A DNA stretch of 64,000 nucleotides, from contig NZ_JBIUAG010000022.1 in assembly GCF_044547355.1 (NCBI RefSeq), positions 105,557 to 169,556 on the forward strand. Direction: 5' to 3'. A model generated the notes under the pieces. The model was not told the origin of the DNA and ran no database searches. It saw only the letters and a list, made by a program, of their open reading frames with translations. The position numbers and the translations under genes are program-made. This stretch comes from Kutzneria sp044547355 (GTDB lineage: Bacteria; Actinomycetota; Actinomycetes; Mycobacteriales; Pseudonocardiaceae). Shown in pieces: positions 26,004 through 35,500 of this stretch (the stretch's first letter is position 1; every line of letters begins with the position of its first letter).

Positions 26004-26494
26004 CATTCGGCCACGTCGACTCGTATTGACACGAGCGCTTTTCACATCTTCCCCACTTCTCACTCCACAGGGTGAGAAATGGTCGCCAACCTTCAAGGCT
26101 AGCGGACGCACCACTGGCGTCATGCACTAGGGTCTGGATAAAAGTACAGATTCTGGCCGTTTACGATCACGGTGCCACGCCGCCGGTGACCGCCGACGGT
26201 GTGCCGGCGGTTCCGCTCCGGCCACGATCGATGGTCGCGGGAGGGGCCGCGGCGACCGAGCCAGGGATGCCAGCACACTGGCCGAGCGGCGGAGGAGTCA
26301 TCCGTCGACGCTGGTCAGAGCCGGTGCCGGCACTCCGCCACATGTTCGACCACGTGCCAACCCGGGCTGGGGCGGCGGACCCGTCCACCGTTCCGGGGAA
26401 GAAGGGACAGTAACACGCAATGCACAAGCGAGTTACTTCAGGTGACGAGAACGGCGGCTGATTCACGCACGACGCCGCACCACGCAAAGGGCTT
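26004..26494. other. Long intergenic region with promoter-like elements and a tiny frame
   Basis: Its first 170 bases are clearly poorer in GC than the rest of the window. TTGACA occurs at 26026-26031 without a matching -10. TTCTCAC and GTGAGAA (26057-26063, 26072-26078) form a small palindrome. TAGGGT at 26128-26133 is a good -10 candidate for the plus strand. A 13-codon frame, MHKRVTSGDENGG, occupies 26420-26461 after AAGGGA, but the spacing is long. A 113-codon frame across the region has no recognisable protein features. The stretch may give a leader or noncoding transcript; nothing here is certain. Confidence 0.35.
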
Positions 26495-27382
26495 CTAGCG
26501 CATCGCGATAGGGGCTCTTTGTTTTAGCTCCAGCCGAAGCCCCACCTGCTGGTCGGGCGCCAGATCGCGGACCTCGACCTGGTAGGACGGACAGCCGTCG
26601 TCGGCGCTCCCCTTCTCCATCACGAAACCCGGATCACCGTCCTGGAAACCGATCGTGTCGCAGTAGGTGTCGTATCCCTTCGGCAGCACGATCCGGTACC
26701 GCGCGTAGTCGACGCGGGCGCCGAGCCTGATCGTGAAGCTGTCGCAGTCGCCCCGGACCAGGGGAACACACTTGGCCGGCCAGGCGATCTCGACCTGGAT
26801 CGTCATCACACTGCCCACCCGCGGCGGCGCGTGCATGTGAGCGATCACGGCCAACCTGCCCTCGGTAGACCACGACAGGGTGCGTTCCAGACTCGTGCCC
26901 GGCAGGTCGCCGACGAGTAGGTTCCGCACCTGGACGGCCACCTTTTTCTGATACCTGGCCGGCTGGGGCCAGTAGCAGCCGAACCACAACCAGAAGAACT
27001 GAACGCCGGGCTTCTCCACCACCGCGCGCACCTTCACGATGTCCCGGGCATCCCCGTTCGGCGCGATGACGATCGTCTTGTCCCATGACGTCACGCGATA
27101 TCCGGCGCCCATCGCGTGGATCGTCCGCACGTAGTGGAAGACCTGCCGCTCGGCTCGTTCGGCCCGGCGACGCAGGGTCCGCCGGTCGGCCAGAAGCATG
27201 AGTCCGAGGGACACCACCGCAAGGACCGCGGCCGCCAGGAAGCCGGTTCTGACCGCCAAATCCCCCAACAGCGCGCCGAGCAATGCGGCGAAGGAAAGCA
27301 GGCCGACCACGGCCTTGACGAGTGCCGACGGCGCCTCGCCCGCGAGGTAGTCGTCGAGCCAGGTGATGAAACTTCGGAGCAC
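26495..27382 (-). CDS. Unknown two-helix membrane protein with a C-terminal soluble domain
   Basis: The family is not recognised. The protein, about 295 residues, begins with a short amphipathic stretch (LRSFITWLDDYLAGE). Two membrane helices follow (about residues 20-42 and 45-65), then an Arg-rich linker. A soluble domain of some 200 residues contains Trp, Tyr and Cys-rich segments (VQFFWLWFGCYWPQP) and a beta-rich end with LRLELKQR. With two helices and a basic loop it likely sits in the cytoplasmic membrane with the large domain inside. GTG 27382 follows AGGGGG at six bases; a GTG at 27406 would add eight residues. It stands alone between scarred regions. Confidence 0.7.
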   Translation of the reverse strand: MLRSFITWLDDYLAGEAPSALVKAVVGLLSFAALLGALLGDLAVRTGFLAAAVLAVVSLGLMLLADRRTLRRRAERAERQVFHYVRTIHAMGAGYRVTSWDKTIVIAPNGDARDIVKVRAVVEKPGVQFFWLWFGCYWPQPARYQKKVAVQVRNLLVGDLPGTSLERTLSWSTEGRLAVIAHMHAPPRVGSVMTIQVEIAWPAKCVPLVRGDCDSFTIRLGARVDYARYRIVLPKGYDTYCDTIGFQDGDPGFVMEKGSADDGCPSYQVEVRDLAPDQQVGLRLELKQRAPIAMR

Positions 27383-27667
27383 CTCACACCCCCTGACCTC
27401 GTCCACGCCGCCACACGCACTCAGGTCACCCGTTAACGGTACCGAGAAACTTCATCTCATAACGGTCACATTGTTCGGCCGGACGGGTGAGCGGGCCGAT
27501 GAAATGGCGTCGCGCAATTGCATTGGGGTCGCACATTTGACGGGCGGGCGCACAAGAGGGCAACGCCATTGATCGACAGGCCGCCGGAATGCGCCATTCC
27601 CTGAAATGAGGGAGAAGGGCGGCGCGGCGCTGGTGCGGCGGGGGCCGGCGGGGCGGAGGATGTCGGG

Positions 27668-27842
27668 GTGATCCGGATCGGGACTTCGGGGTGGGTGCAT
27701 CCGCCGTGGCGGGGGACGTTCTACCCGAAGGGGGTGGCGCAGAAGCGGGAGCTGGCGTACCTGGCCGGGCGGCTGAACTCGGTGGAGATCAACGGGACGT
27801 TCTACGGGAGGCCTGTCGGAGCGGCTGGGCGTCAGCCGTTGA
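27668..27842 (+). pseudogene. Internally deleted third DUF72 copy
   Basis: The first 145 bases encode the DUF72 N-terminus (RIGTSGWVHPPWRGTFYPKG through EINGTFYG) and match the second DUF72 gene apart from about ten base changes. At about 27810 the sequence jumps to the last bases of that gene (from 25687 onwards), out of frame. Around 650 bases of the middle are missing. The junction lies in an AGGCCT motif present in both parts. Confidence 0.85.
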
Positions 27843-28524
27843 CGGTGACGCGGCAGACCGGGCGGGTGGTGGGGCGGGCCTCGTAGCGGCCGACGCCGAC
27901 CAGGCCGGCGTGGCCGTCGATCTCGGCGACGACCTCGTCGGCGATCTCCACCTCGATCATCCGGGACACCGGGCGGGTCACGGAGGTGCCGGCGTGCTGG
28001 GCGGTGACGACCATGCCGCCGAGGGTGGGCTTGAGCACGAGCTCTTCGGCCGGGCGGGCGGGGCCGGTCCCGTCGGTCCAGTTGACCGGCCCGAGCAGCC
28101 GGAGCTGGCGCACGACGACGTCGCGGCCGGTCTCGCCGTGGGTGACGTAGACGGCGGGCTGGCGGGTCCGCACGAGGCGGCCGTGCTCGCCATCGCCGTC
28201 GCCGGGGACGACGGCCGGCACGTTCCAGTAGGCGGCGCAGCGCTCGGCCGCGGGGGCCAGCGAGCGGTTGGTGGCGACTACCAGGTCGGCGGCCGGCACG
28301 GTGCCCAGTTCGCCGAGGCCGGGAACGGGGGTGACGTCGATGATCCGGCCGCCGTGCTCGCGAACGACCTCGGAGATCGCGTCCCGGGTGGCGCGGCTGG
28401 TTTTGTCGAATCCGCGGAGCACCGCCACCGACTGGAACTCCGTCATTCGCCGGATCGCCTCCACCAGCGCGCGCTGGTCGCGACGGAGCTGCGGGGCGGG
28501 ACGGGTCAGAAGAGTGCTTGCCAC
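27832..28524 (-). CDS. Protein of unknown function beside the DUF72 scar
   Basis: The 230-residue protein is not recognised. It has no signal peptide or membrane helix. The first 120 residues look like an alpha/beta fold (FQSVAVLRGFDKTSRATRDA, IIDVTPVPGLGELGTVPAADL, NVPAVVPGDGDG). The second half is beta-rich (VLKPTLGGMVVTAQHAG, MIEVEIADEVVAEIDGHAG, VGRYEARPTTRPVCRVTV), which could be a separate binding domain. The start is GTG 28524. The last 66 bases are repeated exactly beside the second DUF72 gene, so this gene and a DUF72 gene were probably neighbours before the rearrangement. Confidence 0.65.
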   Translation of the reverse strand: MASTLLTRPAPQLRRDQRALVEAIRRMTEFQSVAVLRGFDKTSRATRDAISEVVREHGGRIIDVTPVPGLGELGTVPAADLVVATNRSLAPAAERCAAYWNVPAVVPGDGDGEHGRLVRTRQPAVYVTHGETGRDVVVRQLRLLGPVNWTDGTGPARPAEELVLKPTLGGMVVTAQHAGTSVTRPVSRMIEVEIADEVVAEIDGHAGLVGVGRYEARPTTRPVCRVTVNG

Positions 28525-28693
28525 ACCACCGTCTTACCCCTTTCGGCGAGGCCGTGAACACGATCCCGGAGTGGGGTAGCTCACCGACGGGTGAACCACC
28601 GTCACGGACAGGTGAACGAGCCGTGAAACGCAGACACGGAAAGCCCCCGGGACGAGGCTCGGAGCAGGGAAAACACACTGGGGAGGATCGAGG

Positions 28694-29119
28694 ATGACGG
28701 GGAAAGCGATGATCATCACGATGGCCGTGGTGATCACCACAGCGATGGCGGGAACAGCGGCGGAAGCGTCCGCGAGAACGACGGCGGAACAGCACACGGC
28801 CGGCCTGCCGAAAGCGCCGCGAGTCGATGCCGGGCCGACGGACGCGAAATGCGACGCGGGCTCGTTTTGCGCGTGGGCCGGGGCCGACTTCACCGGCAAG
28901 AGCGCCCGGCTGAACCTGGAAACCGCCAATCCCAACCAGTGCGTGCCGCTGCCGGACGGCCTGGTGGCCCGGTCGATGGTGAACGCGATGACCAAGGACG
29001 TCTCGGTCTACGAGGGCGCGCACTGCTCGACCGAGGCGGAGTTCACCACGTATCCCAAGGGCGGCGTCTACGTGCCGAATGCGCCGTTTGTGGTACGCGC
29101 GATCCAGGTCTGGCAGTGA
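28694..29119 (+). CDS. Secreted peptidase-inhibitor-like protein (family I36 type)
   Basis: This 141-residue protein has an N-terminal signal (MIITMAVVITTAMAGTAAEA) and a mature domain with CDAGSFCAWAGADFTGKSARL, a beta-gamma-crystallin-like pattern seen in actinomycete inhibitors of family I36. Four cysteines (in CDAG, FCAW, NQCV and AHCS) could form two disulfides. Related proteins inhibit metalloproteases, but many have no tested role. The ATG at 28694 follows GGGGAGGATCGAGG. It is a single-gene unit. Confidence 0.75.
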   Translation: MTGKAMIITMAVVITTAMAGTAAEASARTTAEQHTAGLPKAPRVDAGPTDAKCDAGSFCAWAGADFTGKSARLNLETANPNQCVPLPDGLVARSMVNAMTKDVSVYEGAHCSTEAEFTTYPKGGVYVPNAPFVVRAIQVWQ

Positions 29120-29138
29120 CGCCCCTACTGTGGTGATC

Positions 29139-30080
29139 GTGAGCGTTGTGGTCGTCGGCGCCGGCATCGCCGGCCTGGCCTGTGCCCGGGTCCTGGCGGA
29201 CGCCGGCCTCGATGTCCGGCTGCTGGAGCGGACGCCGGTGGTCGGCGGCCGCCTGGCCACCCGCCGCTACGACGGCCGCCCGGCCGACATCGGGGCGGCC
29301 TACTTCACGGTGAGCGACCCGGAGTTCGAGGCCGTGGTGCGGGACTGGCGGGACGCCGGCCTGGCCCGGGAGTGGACGGACACGATGGTCGCCATCGAGG
29401 ACGGCCGTCGCGAGCCGCGGCCCGGGCCGATGCGCTGGGCCGCGCCGCGAGGACTGCGCAGCCTGGCCGAGGCCCTCGCGGACGGCCTGGCGGTCAAGCT
29501 CCAGCACGGGGTGGCGGCGGTGGAGCCGGGTCCGATGGTCGACGGCGTCCCGGTGGACGCGGTGGTGCTGGCGATGCCCGGCCCGCAAGCGCTTGCCGTG
29601 CTGGATCCGTGCCTGCGGGCGGCGCGCGCGGCGGTGGACGGCCAGGACTGGCAGCCGTCGTTCGCGGTGACGTTGCGCTATCCCGAACGGACCTGGCCCG
29701 ACTTCCACGGCGCGTTCGTCAACGGGCACGAGGTGCTGACGTCCATCTGCGACGACGGCGACCGCCGCGGCGACGGCGAACCGGTGCTGGTCGCGCACAC
29801 GACGGCCGCCTACACCGCGGCCCGGCTGGGCGCCCACGACCGGGTCATCGCCGAGGTGGAGGACGCCGTGGAGGCGGTGCTGGGGCTGCCAGCGCGGCCG
29901 ATCACCGGCTACGCCCACCAGTGGCAGCACGCCCGCCCGGACACGCCGTCCGCCGCGCCGTTCCACTTGGACGACGACAACATCGGCGTGTGCGGCGACG
30001 CCTGGGGGCCGTCGCGGTTGCAGACCGCATGGCTGTCCGGCACGGCCCTGGGTCGCGCCCTCGCCAGCCGCCTCGGCTAG
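29139..30080 (+). CDS. FAD-dependent amine oxidase/renalase-like oxidoreductase
   Basis: This 313-residue protein opens with a Rossmann dinucleotide motif (VVVVGAGIAGLACARVL), followed by LLERTPVVGGRLATRR, the second FAD-contacting segment of the amine-oxidase/renalase group. The C-terminal GVCGDAWGPSRLQTAWLSG is the typical FAD-closing motif. At this length it lacks the extended substrate domain of larger monoamine oxidases. It may oxidise an NAD(P)H-derived or small amine substrate, but this is not known. GTG 29139 is 19 bases after the inhibitor gene's stop; GTG 29133 is an alternative. Confidence 0.85.
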   Translation: MSVVVVGAGIAGLACARVLADAGLDVRLLERTPVVGGRLATRRYDGRPADIGAAYFTVSDPEFEAVVRDWRDAGLAREWTDTMVAIEDGRREPRPGPMRWAAPRGLRSLAEALADGLAVKLQHGVAAVEPGPMVDGVPVDAVVLAMPGPQALAVLDPCLRAARAAVDGQDWQPSFAVTLRYPERTWPDFHGAFVNGHEVLTSICDDGDRRGDGEPVLVAHTTAAYTAARLGAHDRVIAEVEDAVEAVLGLPARPITGYAHQWQHARPDTPSAAPFHLDDDNIGVCGDAWGPSRLQTAWLSGTALGRALASRLG

Positions 30081-30168
30081 CAGTGCCGGCCCGTGACCCT
30101 GACCAGCACAAGGCGGCCGGCGCGCAACTGACGTCACTCCGTTCGGGGACGTCTGTTGCGTCGACCGG

Positions 30169-31263
30169 GTGAGCACCCGGAAGAATGATCTCATCATGCT
30201 CACCCCGGCCCGCCTCAAGCTCGCCCGCCAGCGGCGTCAGCTGACCGCCGCGGCCCTCGCGCGAGAGCTGGGGGTGAGCGCGCGGACGATGGCCGACTTC
30301 GAGCACGGCCGGCGCGAGCCGACGGCCGCCGATCTGGCCGGGATGGCCCGGGTGCTGGGGTTTCCGGTCGAGTTCTTCACCGCCGTCGAGCCGGCCGAGC
30401 TGACCGAGGACGTGGTGTCGTTCCGGGCGCGGGCCAAGCTGCCGGCGCGGCGGCGGGCCGGCGCGCTGGCCGCGGGCCGGCTGGCCGTCGAGTTCAACGA
30501 CTTCCTGGAGCGGCGGTTCCTGTTGCCCTCGGCGGATGTTCCCGTCGTCGGCGCCGGCGATCCGGCCGCCGCCGCGGACGCCGTGCGCGAGCACTGGGAC
30601 CTCGGTTCCAAGCCGGCCCCCAATCTCGTGCACCTGTTGGAGGCCCACGGGGTCCGCGTCTTCTCGCTCGGCGTCGACCACACCGAGGTGGACGCCTTCT
30701 CGTTCTGGCACGAGGGCAGCCCGTACGTCTTCCTCAACACCGCCAAGTCGGCCGAGGACGGCCGGTTCGACGCCGCCCACGAGCTCGGGCACCTGGTCCT
30801 GCACGGCGGCGACCGGCCGCTGGACGGCGTGGACGTGGAGGCGGAGGCCGACGCCTTCGCCAGCGCCATGCTGATGCCCGACGTGGACGTGCTGACCTAT
30901 GTGCCCGAGGACCCGACCCGGGACCAGGTGCTGCGGGCCAGCCCGCGCTGGCGGGTGTCGCCGCTGGCGCTGACCCGCCGGCTGCGGGAGCTGCGGCAGG
31001 TCGGCGACGGCGTCTACCGGACGCTGTGCGCCGAGCTGGCCAAGGTCGATCCCGGCGGCGAGACAAGGGAGTCCTCGCAGCTGCTGGCCAAGGTGTTCCG
31101 GGCGCTGCGGGAGCAGGGCGTCACCCCGCACGAGCTGGCCGCCGAACTGCTGCTGAGCACCCAGGAGCTGAACAACATCGTGTTCGGCCTGGTGGTGACG
31201 GCGCTGCCCGGCTCGGGGGTGCGGCTGCCCAGCGGCCGAGGTGCACACCTTCGGCTCGTCTGA
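30169..31263 (+). CDS. XRE-family regulator fused to ImmA/IrrE metallopeptidase
   Basis: This 364-residue protein has an N-terminal helix-turn-helix (about residues 12-66; LARELGVSARTMADFEHGRR) and a central M78 metallopeptidase domain with the zinc motif HELGH at 204-208 and a downstream EAEADAFASAMLMP, which adds the Glu ligand. Such fusions are common in toxin-antitoxin loci, phages and mobile elements, where the peptidase cleaves a partner repressor. A C-terminal region of about 100 residues extends beyond the standard domain. The frame opens at GTG 30169, with ATG 30196 as an alternative. The genes downstream on the same strand give it no clear partner. Confidence 0.9.
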   Translation: MSTRKNDLIMLTPARLKLARQRRQLTAAALARELGVSARTMADFEHGRREPTAADLAGMARVLGFPVEFFTAVEPAELTEDVVSFRARAKLPARRRAGALAAGRLAVEFNDFLERRFLLPSADVPVVGAGDPAAAADAVREHWDLGSKPAPNLVHLLEAHGVRVFSLGVDHTEVDAFSFWHEGSPYVFLNTAKSAEDGRFDAAHELGHLVLHGGDRPLDGVDVEAEADAFASAMLMPDVDVLTYVPEDPTRDQVLRASPRWRVSPLALTRRLRELRQVGDGVYRTLCAELAKVDPGGETRESSQLLAKVFRALREQGVTPHELAAELLLSTQELNNIVFGLVVTALPGSGVRLPSGRGAHLRLV

Positions 31264-31345
31264 CCACCCTCGAGGGTCTATCGGTCGCCCCGGCGACGCC
31301 TTATGGTCGAGTGATCTTGTTCAGCCGGCGGAATGGATGGAAGTC

Positions 31346-31738
31346 ATGGCGACGTGGGCCGATCTGGTGTCGTTCGTGCGCAGCGAGTACCAGGTGATCG
31401 ACCAGACGCCGGACGAGGTGAGCATCTACGTCCAGTTCGAGGACGAGCGCAGCCAGGTGATCTGGCTGAGCCACGAGGTGCTCGACGGCCGTGAGGACTG
31501 GGTGCAGATCGCCTCGCCGTGCGGCCTGGCGTCCAAGGTCAACCTGCCCGCGCTGCTCAAGGAGGTCGGCCACACCACCGTCGTCGGCGGGGTGGCGATC
31601 ATGGGCGAGCACGTGGTGCTGCGGCACTCGCTGCCACTGTCCAATCTGGACATCAACGAGTTCGTCGACCCGCTGACCCTGCTCGCCGGGACCGTCGACA
31701 CCCTGGAGGAGCAGTTCTCCGGCGGCGACTCGTTCTGA
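31346..31738 (+). CDS. YbjN/T3SS-chaperone-fold protein
   Basis: This 130-residue acidic protein starts MATWADLVSFVRSEYQVIDQ and contains VSIYVQFEDERSQVIWLSHE, VQIASPCG, GHTTVVGGVAIMGEHVVLRH and LPLSNLDINEFVDPL, the pattern of actinobacterial YbjN-like proteins with a secretion-chaperone fold. These proteins often lie near WXG100 or other secretion genes, but none is visible here. The stop overlaps the next start in TGATG, so it is coupled to a lipoprotein gene. ATG 31337 is an alternative start. The function is not known. Confidence 0.7.
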   Translation: MATWADLVSFVRSEYQVIDQTPDEVSIYVQFEDERSQVIWLSHEVLDGREDWVQIASPCGLASKVNLPALLKEVGHTTVVGGVAIMGEHVVLRHSLPLSNLDINEFVDPLTLLAGTVDTLEEQFSGGDSF

Positions 31739-32094
31739 TGGGCGGACGGTTACTCGTCGCGGCGGTCGTACTCGTGACGGCCGCCGCTTGTGCCGGCGCG
31801 CCAACGGCTTCCTCGCCGACGACGACGTCCACAGTGGACCCGGTGACCGTCTGCGTCAACCAGCTCGTGTACTGGGCCAAGGAGATGCTCGGCAACGCCA
31901 AGGACTGGGGCCTGGACTACCAGGAGATGGGCCTGGACGGCGACACCTACGAGGCCCTCAAGGCGTTGGTCGAGCAAGCCCGCAAGCACCAGCCCCTGCC
32001 GCCGGATTGGTTGTCCCAGCAGGCAAAGGCGTCGTGCACGACGCTGGCCGCCAGGCCGAAGCCGACCAACTCCGGCGAGAACGGCTGGCCCTAG
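31738..32094 (+). CDS. Small lipoprotein of unknown function
   Basis: This 118-residue protein has a signal peptide ending in a lipobox-like VTAAAC at Cys18. A Ser/Thr/Pro linker (ASSPTTTSTVDP) follows, then a small helical domain with two further cysteines (VTVCVNQL and KASCTTLA). It overlaps the YbjN-like gene by one base. A membrane-anchored outer-surface protein is likely. No family is recognised. Confidence 0.7.
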   Translation: MGGRLLVAAVVLVTAAACAGAPTASSPTTTSTVDPVTVCVNQLVYWAKEMLGNAKDWGLDYQEMGLDGDTYEALKALVEQARKHQPLPPDWLSQQAKASCTTLAARPKPTNSGENGWP

Positions 32095-32095
32095 G

Positions 32096-32548
32096 TCAGT
32101 CCAGCGAGAACGGGTCCACCGACGGCTTGGCCGAATCCCGCTGGTCGAAGAACAGGCCCTCCGGCGGCTCGAAGACCGGCAGCGGCTGGATGCTGTCGGG
32201 GTGATGGCCGTCGGCGCAGAGCGCGAACGGCCCGACGACCGGATCCATCAGGGCCCGGATGTTCGGGTCGGCGTAGTGGATCCACCAGTTCGACATGCCC
32301 AGCGCGGGATCCAGCCGCAGGTGCTCCCAGGCCCGCCAGATCGAGTCCAGCCGGGACAGCGCCTGGGCGTGGCGGTACCACTCCGCGCACCACACCCGGC
32401 CCGAACCCGGGACCGGCCGGGGAATGAAGTAGATCAGCCGATCCGTCACGAACTCGGCGACGTTGCCGTAGTGCAGTCCCGCCGCGGCCTCGGCCCGCTC
32501 CTCGTCCCGCCGGATGTCCTCCGTCGACTCCTGCTCGCCCGATGTCAC
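32096..32548 (-). CDS. DUF4913-domain protein
   Basis: This 150-residue protein matches DUF4913: NVAEFVTDRLIYFIPRPV, WCAEWYRHAQALSRLDSIWR, AWEHLRLDPALGMSNWW and HYADPNIRALMDP. In actinomycetes this domain is frequent on integrative and conjugative elements, where its function is not known. The gene starts four bases after the stop of the trypsin-STAND-TPR gene, so it appears to be the third member of that operon. No transfer genes are present in the window. The last bases meet the convergent lipoprotein gene. Confidence 0.85.
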   Translation of the reverse strand: MTSGEQESTEDIRRDEERAEAAAGLHYGNVAEFVTDRLIYFIPRPVPGSGRVWCAEWYRHAQALSRLDSIWRAWEHLRLDPALGMSNWWIHYADPNIRALMDPVVGPFALCADGHHPDSIQPLPVFEPPEGLFFDQRDSAKPSVDPFSLD

Positions 32549-32552
32549 GGCC

Positions 32553-35500
32553 TCATGCTCCTTTTCGGTGCTGTGCGTCCACTGCCTCGGCGTGCCGGCC
32601 CATCCGTTCCAACACCGTCACCAACGTGGCGACAGCCGCCCTCAGCCGGTACTCGCGCCCGGGGCCGAACGGATCGCGGTCCAGCAGCTCCCGGTAGATC
32701 CGCGCCGCGCGCCGGGCCGGCTGCTCGGCCCGCGCGGCCAGCCGCCAGTCGTGCCGTCCGCACAGGCTCAGGGCCCGGGCCAGGCGGCGCAGCACGTTCG
32801 CGGTCTCCTCGGGCGACCCCTCGGCGATCTCCCGGCTGACCCGCTCGGCCTCCACGGCGGTGCGCCAGGCCGTCCTCGTCATGCCGGCCAAGGCCTGCGC
32901 CTCGGCCAGCCGCAGCAGCGCGAAACAGAGGTTCACCTCGTAGTCGCGGTCGCCCAGGCTCCGCCGCAGGCGCACCTCGTGCTCGGCGATGCGAACCGCC
33001 TCCGGGAACCGGCCGAGCCGCAGCAAGGATCGGCACAGCTTCATGCACGTGAAAACCAGCGACAGTTCGTGCCTCGGATCCGCGGCCGCCAACTCCACCT
33101 GGATGGCGTAGGCCTCCCGCAACGGGCCGACCGCGCGGTCGTCAAGCCAGGAGATCTCATAGCTGGCGCCGAGATCGGCCAGGCAGTAGGCCAGCCATTC
33201 CCGTTGCTTCTCGGTGAGCGGCGGGGGCAACCGGCGGTAGCGGGCCAGCGCCTCCCGCAGCCGCACCCGTTCGGGAATCCGCCGGCCGCGCCGCCCGTAC
33301 AGGTCGGACTGGTCGTGCAGCGACGTCGCGTAGTCCATCGCGTAGAGACTGGGGGCGTACTCGCTGAGCTGAAGCCGAGTGGCGCTGACCTCGTTCCTCG
33401 CGTCGATGGCGTCCTTCGGGCGGCCGAGGGCCTCGTACACGGCCGCGAGATTCGACGTGATCTCGGCTTTCATCGCCAGATCGCGGGCCGTGAGCGGCAA
33501 AGTGGCCTGGGACTGGAGGTCCAGGGCCTCGGTGTACCGCTGCGCCGCCGCCCGGTCATCGCCCTGGTTGGACTCGACGGTGCCCAGCACCCACACCGAC
33601 CTCGCCAGCTGGACCGGGCCGTACCCGGCCGGCTCGCCCACCTGCGTCCGGCGCAGCTCGATGGCCTCGCCGATGGCCGCGCGCGCCCCGGGGTAGTCCT
33701 CCAGGTCACGCAGATCGCACGCGTAGTTGTGCAGCAGCCGGGAAAGAGTGGGGAGATAGACCTCGGGCAGATCCGCCGCCAGCGGGCGCGCCAGGGCGAT
33801 CGCCTGCTCTCCCAACGCCTTGGCCTCGGCCAGGCGGCCGCCGCCGAAGCTGACGCTGACGCTCAACATGATCTGCACCAGGTCGCCGGTGTACGCGTCC
33901 GCGTTCTCCTCGGCCCGCCGCCGGACCGTGCGCAGCGCCTCCTCGCTCTGCGCCGGTGACTCCGCGGCCCGGTCGAGCCGTGACAGGTTGGTGCCGCGCT
34001 CGTCCAACGCGTCGATGAGCAGCCGGGGATCCAGTTCGGGGTAGCGCTCGGCGAGATCACGGGCGCGGCGGACCGCCTCGTCGGTATGGCTGTCCGAGGC
34101 CTCGACCTGTTCGAACGGGGTCGTGGGATCGAGCAGCCAGACCGTCCTCGACTGGTTGATCAGGGACCGCACCAGCCCGCGCTCGCGTTTGGCCGAGTCC
34201 TCGTCGTCGCCTTCCCTTGGCAGCGAACGGAATCCGTCCAGCGCCCGGGCCCCGGCGTCATGCGCCTGCCGCGGCTGCCCCGTCCGCCGCAAGGCCTGCG
34301 ACAACACCAGCTGGGACTCGGCCAGCTCCGCGCGATGGGTGACCGAGCCATCCTCGGCCAGCCCGGCGCGGATCTTCGCGGCCTCGCCGGCGGCGGCGCG
34401 GGCATCGGCCCACTCGCCGACGGCCAGGTGCCGTTCGGCCAGGTTGTGCCAGGCCCAGGCCCGGCTGGCGAGATCGGCGGACGCCTGGGACAGGCGGCTC
34501 AGCTCGCGGGCGACGTCGAGGGCGTAATCGCGCAGAACATGGGACTGCTCCGGCAAAGTGTCCGTGTGCGCGCGCAGCATGGCGTAGGTGAGCGGCCGAT
34601 CGGCGGGGGCCGAACGCAGCGTGCGGCGCAGGCGTTCGACCACCGTGGTGGCCGCGTCCTCGCGCCCGGCGTTGACGTGGGCGACGGCCGACCGGGCCAG
34701 CACGGTGAGCATCTGCGTGCGGTGGAGGTCCGAGGCCTGGGCGAACAACCGGTCCAGCAGACCCTCGTCGGCGATGACCTGGGTGCTGGCCTGGTATTCC
34801 GCCAGCCGGTCCGGCTCCAACTGGCCCCAGAACCGGCCCTCGGGCGGCGGGTAGAGGTCTCGCACCACCTCGGCGACCTCGGCCACCACCGTCGCCGACG
34901 CCTTGGGCAGCGCCCGAGACACCGTCGCCCGCGCCTCGTCGTCGTCGCGCGCCGAGCACAGGGCGGCCGCCGCCACGGCCGGCTCCAGCAGGAGCAGCGC
35001 CCGGTCCCCGAGGTCAAGGCGGGCCGAATTGTCCAGCCAGTACTTGGTTTCGTGGACCAGCAGCTCCTCTTCGAGCGTCAGGTCGCGCCGGCCGTCGCGG
35101 TCGTGCCGCAGCAGCGCGACCAGCGCCGCCATCTGCACGGTCAACGCGGTCTGACCGCGCGGGTCGTTGGTCGCGCCGAGCGTGGGCAGCGTGTCGGCGA
35201 TGGCCTGCCAGTCGGCCTCCGACCGGCCGGTCATCTGGGCCAGGCGCCGGGCGAAACCCCGGGCCGCCGCGCGGAAGGCGAACTCCCGGTCGTCCCGGTC
35301 CGGGCTCAGCGCGTGCAGCCGGGTGGTCTCGGCAAGGGCGCCCACGGTCGCCCGGTTCTGCCAGGAGCCCGAGGATCGGGCGAGCAGCAGCAGACGGAGC
35401 GGATGTCCGATGTCCTGGGCCTGTTCCCGCAGCTCCCGGACCAGAGTGGGCCGCGCCTCGGCGTAGTCGACGACGAACAGCGCCGGATGTTGAAGGGCTT

